Below, piece by piece: positions 1-12,300 of a DNA stretch of 64,000 nucleotides (its first letter is position 1; each line of letters starts with the position of its first letter). The position numbers and the translations under genes are program-made. The DNA lies in the NCBI RefSeq assembly GCF_964340395.1, contig NC_135549.1, forward strand, positions 8,051,842-8,115,841, in the 5' to 3' direction. Under the pieces are notes generated by a model. That model had not been told where the DNA came from, did not search any database, and saw only the letters and a list, made by a program, of their open reading frames with translations. The DNA is from Glandiceps talaboti. Lineage: Eukaryota; Hemichordata; Enteropneusta; Spengelidae.

Positions 1-394
1 AAATATTTTCTAGTATACATTTATCTTGTACCTGTATACATGATAAAGACAAGAAATTGTGCTTATATGTAAGTCTCTGAATTGTAGAATATAAAATATG
101 TTACATACAAACACACATGTTTAGAAGAAAGTGGTAAAGGAGTAATGGATTGTTTGGTATTTTTCATCATTTTCGATCATTGTTAAATAAAAGGCTATCC
201 CAAATAAAAATTTGTTTTCAATCATTGAAGATTGAATATCAGCTGTTGTGGTATATTGACTAAGTTTAAAAATATCATAAGCTATAATGTGCAAGCATTT
301 CAATTTTTATTAAACCTATCAGACTGTGTTGATCTACCAAGCTGATGAATAATTTTGGTCATTAGGAATTATCATTTTGATGTTTTTTTTGCAG

Positions 395-3300
395 ACAGTA
401 GTAAGTTATTGGAATTTTTATCGTCAGTCCAAAATAGCCAAATTCTTCTGTTAGCTACTTTTGATGATGCAGCTGCTCAACTTTCTAGTGAAGCCAGACA
501 AAAATTTAAAGAAGATTTTGGTAGTACAATGATACAGGACTTGAATTACAGAGGGAATTGGGTATTTATTGGTCAAAAAGGAGTGCCAGATTCACCATAC
601 CGCCATGAAAAGGTAAGAAATGTGTAGGATTTGTAAAAAGGCACGGTTAATCTTGACAAATGCTCCAATCTTGAAGCAAGCAGGACAGGAGTTACCTGTA
701 AGGCAAGAGAAAGTCTCTGATCTGAAATTGTTTCCTTTACATGACCACTAAAGGAAAAGTCCAGTTAAACTTGTTTCTGACTTTAGTGCACTTGTACTGA
801 TTACCGCTGTCAACTTGTATATGATTTTGGGAGATAAAATAGCACCTTAGTAACTTGCTCAGCTTTGAAATCTTGTAAAGAGGCTCTACTACATGTACAC
901 GTGTTTAATCATTTTGGGAATTTCCTGCAAAGGTTTGTAGGAAAATCTTGCAGGAAATGACATCACATTACCACAATCTCTGTCATCACATCAAGACAAA
1001 ATGACTCTCAACCTCAATTGTTATGTATTCATACTTTGAGAAGGAAAATTTCAACCAATTACTTTCCAAAACATTTATGTAAAAAACTATATAATAATAT
1101 TTTTGTATTGGAAACATAATTGCTTAAAATTGACTGAATTTTGATCCAAAAATGGTAACCAATCAAAGTTTACATTTAGATATTTTAAGTGATAATTTGT
1201 AGTACACCATTGGCAAGGAAGGGGTGAGTCTGAAAGACCCAAGAATTGTTCCCATTTAAATAATACACTCAATGTGTGTAGCGAATGGTTACTAAGCAGA
1301 CAGACGACAGGACCTTTCAAACTATGAAGGGGTATTCTAGATGTAATCCTTATGTAGTCTGATAAACATCAATGAAAAGTCTATTACTGAAATGTCTATT
1401 TTTAATATTACTTCAGAGAGTCACACTCTCCAAATTATCACTTAAAAATTAAACAGTGCTTGGATCTTTCAGACTAACCCCTTCCTTGCCAATGGTGTAC
1501 TGTATAGGAAAAAGATTGTAGTAAAAGTGGTGAACATCATATTATGAAATACATTTTGTGTTCATCATGGACTTTTCAAAAGGTTATGGTTTTCAAATGT
1601 ATTGTGGTTTCAGAGCAGTATGGCCATTTTTAATCTGAGATTCATTCTATCATCAAGTTGTACAGCCATGTCACTGATATTTTTTAACTCGTCCTGTAAA
1701 ATTTAGATTTAAAAAAAGGAACAGCAATTTTGGTACAATAGTTGTGCTGTGATTCAAAACAACATTACACTTACAGTCTACTAAACTTGATGAATGACTT
1801 TTCAATATTCACCAGATTTATCTATTCAACAAAGAAGAAGGTGAATGGGCTGCTCAGATAGAAATTACAGGATGCCTTCCATTGATTCCAGGTGTGTAGA
1901 TTGTAATGTATACTTGATATAATTGGCTGAGAATAGCTTGGAAACAGTTAACAGAAGTTCTCTGCAGTAGCAGATAAAATTTAGGTGATCCGCAAAACAG
2001 CAAATACGTGGGACAGTATTGTACATATGCAAATATTGCCAATGTTAAACTGAAAAGAATTTGCCAGACTTGAATTATTTCACAGATATGTGTGGGTTGA
2101 CCAGTAAATGGCTTTATGAATATAAGGTTGATAACAGTTGCCTGTGTTGTACATGAGAAAAATGTGGACCAAGGGAAAGTGCGTAGTCACTGCACGACTG
2201 TCCCTCATTCAAAGCCATAAAACTGCCACCAAATAACACCCTCAGTGGTCAAACTGTGCAATCCTTTGTTTATATGGTAATCAAAGTATTGTGTTTTACT
2301 AACAATAGCATGTTCAGTAATTTTCATCATACCATAGACCCTCCACCCAGATGGGTGGAGGGTCTATGATCATACTCACAAAACCATTACTTTTTCATAT
2401 ATTTCCTGACAGCTGCAAATGAACAATCTGAAGATGCACCTAAAACTAAACTTGATACTACGATGAAGTGTGGCCTTAATGCACCATGTTCTGTAGATGA
2501 GGTAGCTGTCAGTGCTCATTCTGGTTATGTGGAGAAAGACAAGGTCTTCCCCAGTGTATGTGTGGATGGATATGTGTAAGTATTTTAATTTTAATATGTC
2601 CAAATTGTTGAAATTATGTGTTATTTTGGTGTACATATATGGTATTTGGTAGGACCTAGAGAAAGCCATTTCATATACAATGTCCTGATCTACCATGCCA
2701 GTTTATCATGTTTTTCCACAGAGTTAAGGGTTCTCATCCACCAATATGTGTTTTTCCCCACAGAGTTATGGGTCCTAAAGTGAATACACCTGGAAGAGGA
2801 TTTAATATTGTTACTGTCAATTCAGAAACCAAAAAATTGGAAAAGTATCGAGTGTTTGATACATACGAATCAGGTAATTGATATGCCTCTATCAGTGAAA
2901 CTATTGATGTGGCAAATACAGTACTCATGCACGCAATAATTTCCAAAATACAACAGCAGACACAGAGCTTTCAGCTTTATACTGAGATAGACAAAAAATG
3001 AAAGTATTGTTTTGACACGTTGATAGAAGCTATTGAATGGATGTGTGTTTAAGTTATACACGCAGTAGGGGAGGGTGTTGTTTCTGATGACTTCCATGAT
3101 CTTACAGTGTACATTCTTGGGTACTTCCAGCGTTTACGCTATATTGTGTAATCTAACTCATCGAATAGCAACTATAGTCTGAGTTAGTGTCTAGTTTGGT
3201 ATTAAAGGCTGGAAGCTCAGTCTCCACAGTATTAAGCTTTATTTTATATAGTGAGGATAGCATACCAAATTACCAATGTGATTCTGTCTTAGTATGGGTA

Positions 3301-6300
3301 TTCCAAATTACTAGTGTCTCAAATGTCTGTCAAATTTTTTTGTTGGTGAACTATATTCATATTTAGTACAAATTTTGATTCAAAATAAGGCCAAACTTCA
3401 CACCAAAACAAAAGAAAGAGCTTGTTTGCAGTAGTGCTGTCCTGTCGGCTTCCTCATGATGACTAGAATTTCATCAGTTTACTTATATTTATTAATGGAA
3501 TCTCTCCACAATATCTCAAGAACTTAATTACACCTCGTTCTTCATTACGCACTCTTCGTTCATCGGATAAATGCCTTCTGCATACACCCAAATGGAATCT
3601 AGTTTCCTATGGTCGCCGCTCCTTCTCTTCAGCAGCTCCTGAACTTTGGAACTCTCTACCCCTGGACATTAAAACCTCTCCCAATGTTAACATTTTCAAA
3701 AGACACTTGAAAACCCACATATTTCAGAGAGCTTTTTCATCTCCTTTCTAACTCTAAGCGCCACTGAACATTGTTTTCTTTGGATATTTGGCGCTATATA
3801 AATCTATTAGATAGATAGATAGATAGATAGATATTTTGTGACATTCATGCTATTGGCATGACAACAATCCGAAATATTTTTCTTCGTTAACTATTAACTA
3901 TATAGGTTGTGTTGTTATGTGGGTATACATCATTACAACACACTATATGTCTTAATTAATATACCAAATTTCACATTGCAGAAGAACAGAGCAGAAAAGT
4001 GGGTGAATTTCTTGAATCTGTGCCTTTGGGTCACCTGGTTATTGTGACTACATATGATGAAGCTAGTCAACAGTAAGTAACAATGATTCTCTGTAGCTTG
4101 CTTGCTCATCAAATTCTATAACAGGATAACTGTGCAGTTGTGATGAGATGAGATATCAAGTTCAGTGAGATGTCTGGCTACAAGGATTTATGTATACAAT
4201 AGACACCGGTGGAAAGATAAACAACAAGGCGGAGCCGCGTTGTTTATCTTTCCACCGGTGTCTATTGCATTTATGCCCGACAAGTTTACAGGATGGCAGG
4301 ATTAGTCCATCTCACCCTCGCTAGACTAGATTACGGTAAAGTACACACATCTCACCCTCGCTAGACTAGTCGCTAGACTAGATTACGGTGAAGTACACAC
4401 ATTAATAGTCAGGATGGAACACCAACATGCAAACTCTATTGTTCACTCTTATCACTAATGCCGCTCACACCTTTCATGTTCACACGGACACAAGCGTTAC
4501 CTCACATGGAGACACAGGCATTATCAGGTGAAAAGTATTTAATTTAAAAACAAAAATTTAAGAAACGGAAAAATATTTACAAGAAAACTAATTGCACCAT
4601 TTGAAACAGGAAGGGTTTGCCAAAAGAAATTTTCAAAATCAAACTAAACAACACTGGTGACGCGATAATTATACGCTTAGCAATCATAGTGAATGATCAA
4701 CATTTATATTACACATCTTTGCAAAGTACACACTCACATCAAAATTTAAAATCAAAGTTCACTTCAAATGAATCTTGTAATTTGACATAGTTAAATTTTT
4801 TGTGGACGTATGGAAGTGGAGTAGTTGCGTCATTGGTACTAGAACATGAGGAAACGTTTGATACGTGTTTTACTTCACCGATAACCACTGTTTCTTTCCA
4901 TTGTGAAGAAAAATCTTGACCTTTACCGATGATTACTTTGCGAGACTGTGACTTTGTACTTTGTGCTCTGAACAGGTTTTTGCGTACATTTTGCGAATGA
5001 CTTGAACACTCGTTGTGTTTTGCGACTGTGTGGAAATATCTATGCCGGATGGCGAGATGGGGACTAGCTTCATGAAATGATTTAACGGTAGTTGAGCATG
5101 GTCGTGAATATGTTGCGTTGGTTCAGTCCACCAGTGACATTCTTACTATTTCTGCCGTAGAAAGTAACAAACCGGCCCTGGTCATCGCTTTCAAAGACAA
5201 ACTGCTCGGCTAATAAATTCCTATGCTCGTCACCAGACCATAAACCAAAAGCTTTGCACGTATAAAAAAAAACATGGCGTGCGATAGTCCGGTCGATGTG
5301 CCCATAGACATTAGCCCCTTCGTCCACAACATCTGCTCTTGCTGCATACTTATTGGCTGTGCCTGTTCCTTTACTTCACCATAACCTTGCTGGAGGAGCG
5401 CTTTTCTCTTTGCGTCAAGAGCGGCCTTGAACTTCAAGAACCTGCCATTATCATCCATGAAATTAATGTCCCCTCTTCCAAATTCTTCTCTCAGGTGCAG
5501 CTGGATACCGGCGCTGAGCCCATTGAGAGTGTCCGGCTTATATGGTTTGCCTTCCCCGTTTCGTACTTCCATTGCAAAGTAGCCCATATAGACGTCAGTG
5601 TCTTTGACATTGCATGAGGCTAATTGATCTGTGTTTGGGATTGTTAGTGCATTGCCAGGCAAGTCTGCTTCGTTTCTTGCCTTTGCCCATTCATTCCAAA
5701 CTTTTGTACTCCATGAAGTTGTTCTTCTCGTACTTTTAGGTACACGGTTCCGTACCATGTCATCCATCTCATCTTTGGTCATGAAACTAAAGCGTGCTTT
5801 ACTAGTCATGGTTCACCAGGTGACAGTAGAAATCTCTATTACTCTGGATCGACGGGTGACTTGATAGGTTGGAAACGTTGTTACTGGTTTGGAAGCTATA
5901 TCAGAGTGGTGGTCAGTTTCTACTAGAAAATGCTCTACATAGTACATTGTTATTGTGTATATCTTCACACCTATTTATCCTCTGTTTTATTGACACCTTT
6001 TTATCCTCTGTCTGTTTCACCTCCTAACTCAAACACACAGGAGACATGTTGTCCCTGGTATCTTTTCCACTACTGATAGCACTAAGCTCCATGACAAGCT
6101 GAACCCATGAAATATCCTGGTGTTGATGCTATTGAAAAAAATGTGACAGATAATCTGTTAATGATCATAACTGAACAGATTGATTGATTGTTGATAACTT
6201 GTATATTTTGAGGACAGTACACGTATGTAAAATCTACCTGCAGCCAGACAAGTCACAGCCATGATGTTACTTTCACCAACAAAATAATCATTACAATTGG

Positions 6301-9300
6301 ATACACTAATAAATGCTCTAATACATGTAGTTGTACAATTAATTCAAGGTCAGTCAGTGGAGTTTGCCTTAAGGGAGTGATGAAAATAGATTCATTAATA
6401 AATCATAACAAATGAGCTGCTTTGCAATGGAAAAGGGCATCACCCCTGTGAAAAACTTCCCTTGTGATTCATCATTCGTTAGGCTTGTATCATAAAAAAG
6501 AAAGCACCTTGAATGTTCACTGGACTGCAATCAGACATGGCATATCTATGCATGTGTATTCTCGGTAATAATTTAGCCAAACATCTCTGATCAAACACAA
6601 TTTTTGTGGAAGTAGGTGGCTCACACAATGTTGATTGTACTTATGTACTGATGTAAATACTTACATGAAGATTTCACTGGAACTTAAACTTGTAAAACTT
6701 TCTGTTTGGAGTCGGACCATTTGAAACCATTGCTCGCACATAGAATCCATTGAATTCCAGTAACCGCACTACAGGCCACAAGAGCCATAAATAATTGGTT
6801 GCTGTCACAGTTTGTGCTTGAGAACCATCCAAAGACTTCAGACAGGTTACAAAAGATACCACAGACCATTACTGCAATGTCAATGATGTGTGATGCAAGG
6901 GCTACTTCTGATTTGTCTTGACTACCCTGTTGGTCAGTTACTGTAAGTTTGGCTACATATTCTTCAATTTCCTTGTTAATGTCACCGAGATCAGAAAATC
7001 CAACTAGTTTACCTGATGTCTTGGAGTAGACAAGGCCAGCTTTGACTTTTATCTCGTCAAATACAACTGTTACATTTCTCTTGAAGTGTGGTAGATCATC
7101 AATTTTGATATCAGAATTGATTCGTTCTAAGACATCTGGGTTGTATCCATTTGTGTCCGTACTTGTAAATAGAGTATAGTCATGTAGAGTATTTTCATGT
7201 GGAAGTATGAGGAACTTTGATCCACGGATCATCCTGTAAGCTGCAGGCGATTTGAGATGTAGACTTATACACCATTTAATCATGGTAGGATGCCATCGTC
7301 TTCGTGTTTTGCTAACTCTGGCTGCTTCTAGTTGTTGTTCCCACAATAATAGTTGTGGACTGTCAGGTGGAAATTCTTTGAAAATACTGTCTTGTTGTTG
7401 AGTCATTACTTCTGAGAGAGAGTCTGACATATTACAGTCAATTGCCTCTCCTGTTGTCTCGATGGATGCCTTAATCTTTTCCCTGAGATTCATCACTTTC
7501 TCCTTCAGAAAAGTGTTTTCCTTCTGTAAGTGTCTTGCCTTTCTTGTAGCTTGTCTGGTGCCAGCCTGTCATTTCTAATAAATTTGGTACACGTTGGTGT
7601 AGATGTGTTCTCTTGTTTATTTTGACGACGAGATGACAAGTCACACTGGTACATGCGACAGACATTGCATTTTACTCTTCACTTGGTCTGATTGAATAAG
7701 CAGTTGACAGTCAATTTTGCGCACTGTAGTGTATTCAAGGTACCCTTGTTCTTCATACGCAGCAACTTCACCCATAGAATTTAAGAAGGTGGCTGGTGCT
7801 TTCAGTGACACATTTCTACAGAGTTTCTCAAATCCAGGATTTCCATGACATACTTCACTGTTAGCGACGATGGATAAGAGTTCCTCACAACTATTGGAGT
7901 TCAGCCTTACAGGGAGTCCTTCAAACAGCACACATTTTTGTTGTTGTCTACCATGGACTTCAACATCCCATGTGCCATTTGAGTTCACTGTCTCTCTGCG
8001 TGTCACTTTTCTACAATCATTGCTGTGTAGAATGCAGTACACTTTGTCAGCTACCACTTTCACATAGTACCCATGCACCTTTGCTATCTGTGCAGTTGCT
8101 TCCATAAGATGCTGACTCTCAGAGCTGTCACCACTTGGTGTGAAACATATGCAGCATGACAAAGGGTGACACTCAAAATCTCGTAACTTTATGGCACAAG
8201 TACCAGGTTTTCCCCTATTCGTGCAGTCTTATTTTCGCGCAATTTCGTGCTCGATCATGACCGCGAAATTAAAACTGCGCGGATGTACTTGTGTGTGCCC
8301 CCATGCGGCAATTATTTAACTTCTTTCTTTTTTGTTACAATAACTCCGTATACAACCACACACGCAAACACACTGACACACGAGTTTTCAGACAAGACCC
8401 AATAAAGTATTTGCAACGAAGTTTTACAAAGAATTATGCCTCTTTATTTCTTTATACTGTACTAATTCTTCATTGACTAAAACACACATACAAAAATGTG
8501 CACAAATAAAACGAAACAAAATGACTTCAAGGCTGCTCACAGTTACAAGAAATGTTCATTTTAATAAAAATACTAGTATACCGTATACAGTGTACAACAC
8601 AAAACAAAATGCACTGAATTAGAAGATGTACAGTACATGTACTTTATCGGGTATAGTGAAAAGTTTACGAGTGTAACAACTTGTAATGAAATAAAATGAC
8701 TACAACAATGTTGATCTTTCAATTTACATAAAGGTAGAAAGTTTTAATTTTTTACTTTAGGACACAAACGTTGAAACCTATATTGTAGTACTGTATTACA
8801 GTTCAGAGAGTTTAGTTTTGCTGTTCAGCTTCACGCACAACTTGTACACGGTCAGTAATACCAGCATCCCGAAAACCATCTAAACATAACTCCGGGCGAT
8901 TGTGCAGTGAGTTGACGGCATCGACCATCCACTTGGAATGGATTGGTTTCAGTTCCGACAAACGCAAGTCCACTTTCAAATCGGAGATCGGGGCATCATT
9001 GTTGAGGTGACTTAGAACTTTGTCAGTACACCATGATTGGAAACCTTGCCGGAGAATGTCCTTGAATGGTTTGTTTACAGTGAGATCTGGAGGTTGTAGG
9101 CGATCGGTACAGCAGGCTGGTACAAACACAGTGGCGATATTGTTGTTGTGAAGTTTTGATAGTAGGTCGGCTGATCTGTGTGCCTTGTAGACGTCAAAAA
9201 TGGCAAGAGCTTTCTGGTCAGCTGCTAAACCTAGTTTTTCACGTGTTGACGACACAAATGGGATGACAACTCTGTCAACGTAATGATGCATTGTGTCAGT

Positions 9301-12300
9301 GTTCGACCAGTGATTAGGTGAGTGGAACACGTCCCAGTCGGCTGGAAATTTGTAACGAGGATGACACTGGTTAGTTTTTCCTTCATACAAGAGCTGGGGT
9401 GGTAGAACTTGACCGTCAAGCGAAATACCCAGTATAACTGTTATCTGTCGCTTATCGTCGAGGCCTGTAATCTGTACTTGCTTACTTCCATGCAGATCCA
9501 TTGTCCAGCTACCTGACGGGACGATCGAAACTCCTATCTGATCCCAGTTGAAAATAAGGTCGTCAGGAATGCGATGATCGGTGACTGCTGTTTCAATTTT
9601 TTGTAGGTACTCCTCTTTGACGATTTCGAAGTCTTCTACGGGTTTCTTAGCTGCCTTCATCCCCTTTCTCTTCGGGTAGTTCATTCTATTCAGAATTGAC
9701 TCAGCCCATGTTTTTGATAGTTCAATGCTGCCTCCAAATTCAGTATTTTCATACGACAGGCATCACATATACAGGGTGGGTGAACGTCATTGTCATCCCC
9801 ATTCACATTGACAGCAGATAAAACGTCTTTAGAAAACTTCTGCTTATAATTTGGGGCTTAATCACTTCTTAACTTAAAACTTTTGCCACACAACCGACAA
9901 TAAGTCTTTAAGTTCTCCTTGTGAAAATCCATTTTCTGCTGGGGAATAAAAAGTTTCAAAATAAATCTTCTACATAGTAACGATTTGACAATACATTACT
10001 TTTAGGTGACATGGGGATTATTTATACTACATACTGAACTAAACAGTCAAAATTACTGACTGTATACATCAAAATTCTAATGTTAACAAGGACCAAAATC
10101 TCCAAACAACCTGACCAGTTTCTTTCATTAATACATGAAGAATCTAAAAATATGAAAGAAATTATGATACACATATAAATACATAGAAAAAGTACATTTC
10201 GTGTTGTGACATAATTTTCTAGCCTGATAAAGAATTATTTGACTGTCAAGTAAGGGAAGTAATCTATTTTTTCAAAGATATTCATCAATATTTCTCCTCC
10301 AAAAAGTATGGAATTCGGACACTGATCTGAAGTGAAATGTCATCGACAGGCTAGGCGAGCACTTGGTCTGATTGAATAAGCAGTTGACAGTCAAGTGAAG
10401 ATGGATAGTGAACAAGTGAAGATGGATAGTGAAACTTAAAGTAACAACTCCATATTTTCTACAGAAGTCTGAGGTAGAAAGTAGGGGAAATGATAGTCGC
10501 TTTGTAGTCAACAAGTTTAGCAACCACCACAGCAGTTAAATAATAGTCTTACTGACACCAAAACCACCTAAAAAAGTAAGGAAAATGCTTCCCTGTGCAA
10601 CACACACCGTGCATTTGTATATAAGCAAATGACAAAAAAGGGACACGAGCGTATGTGGTGATGTCAAGAAATCAAAATTTTCAACTCGCGTCTGCACACT
10701 CCGCAAAAACAACATGTAGACAAAAATACCGTTGGAAAGCATGTAATCTGCGGTACATGGTCAAATACATCTTATGTTTGTTAACGTTACAGGTTAACCT
10801 ATGAGGCTACAAGTGCTTTGATTGACGTTGGCAGTGGTCAAATACATCTCTTGGAATACAGAGATTCATATATTCTGATTGGACAAAAAGGATTGAAAGG
10901 AGTTTCACCATATGAAAAACTGGGAGCAAAGCAGGACCAAAGTTGGGGTCCAAAAGTGGAAATCAAAGAGTGCATCCCAAAAATAAGTAAGTTTAGGGGG
11001 AAAATGGAAATACAATTGAAACTAGACAAGTAAGCGTTGTCTGAAATTTAAAATGAAATACCAACAGTTGGTGATTATTCATGTTCAGACTGACATTACA
11101 TGCTTGTATCTAGTAACTTGATCTGTTGTCTATACATTGCAATTCATATAATTGTAAAAGTGCAAATTTAATTTAAATTGTAATAACATTTTTGGGATAT
11201 ACCATTACAGGTGTCAAAGAGTGTTCGTGCAATTTTCCTTTCTTCCTTTCTTTACATTTGTCAAACACATCACACATATCTTGAGTTTGTTTGTCTTGTA
11301 TGTGAAACATGTAGTGCAAGTATCATCTTATTGGTTGATAAACAATGGTTTGCGTAATCTGTACTATAATTAATTTCATCCATGAATAACCGCCCAGGGT
11401 CCGGCTCACGACAGTCGGCAGCTGTCGGGCCCGCGACCGCCACTCACAATTGCCAGCCTTGACTCAAAGGTTGCCGATGGTAACTACTAGTACTTGAAAT
11501 ACACTTTTCTCTCTTCCCTTGTGTTGATCCATCATTGTCACCTAAGTTTTCTGCTCACATGTGTGTATTGATTTAAAAGACAATGAAGTATAAAAATGTT
11601 TGAGAAAAGAGCAATGTAGATGACCATTAATTACAATAATGACAAATACTCAACTATTTATAAAGACGAAGTGTGAACTGACAACAGCTGACGCGATACA
11701 TTGATATCTGCATGTACAGTACTGTGTGCAAATAAGATGCTGCATACGTTCGACTAGCATTCTTCAACGTCGTCCAAAAAGTATAACACCCTCATATACC
11801 TTTTTATAAAGTGTTGATGTTGCGTCCAATCATTAGTTTTCTGTTCAATTTTACTCTGAAAACACTTTTAGTTAGTAGTTTGACATCGTACGTAGCACGA
11901 GGATGAAAACATGTAATTTCCAAAATTGGTCCACCAATAAAATTGTCTGTGGTTTTTCACATATCTCGTGTATAAAAATATTTAAACTGTGTGTCATTCT
12001 GTAATATTATTATTGTCACAGTTGAACCAGAGGAAGGTGTTCAACCAGTGGTCAATAACAGAAAACGTCAAGAATTCTGCAGACAGTACGAAGGCTATGA
12101 AGACTTCTGTTCTGGTATGTTAATATTGTATATATGAATTGAATGCGATATTGTACCAATAACAAATATTGTGTTGACTATTAAATTCTAATTAGGCAAA
12201 CATCATGTGTACATCCTTGTGTGTTTAGTGGTTACAACAGCACTACAAATAGAAGACATTGAGACATATTATGTACTTGTGTCTGTAAATGACTTTGACA

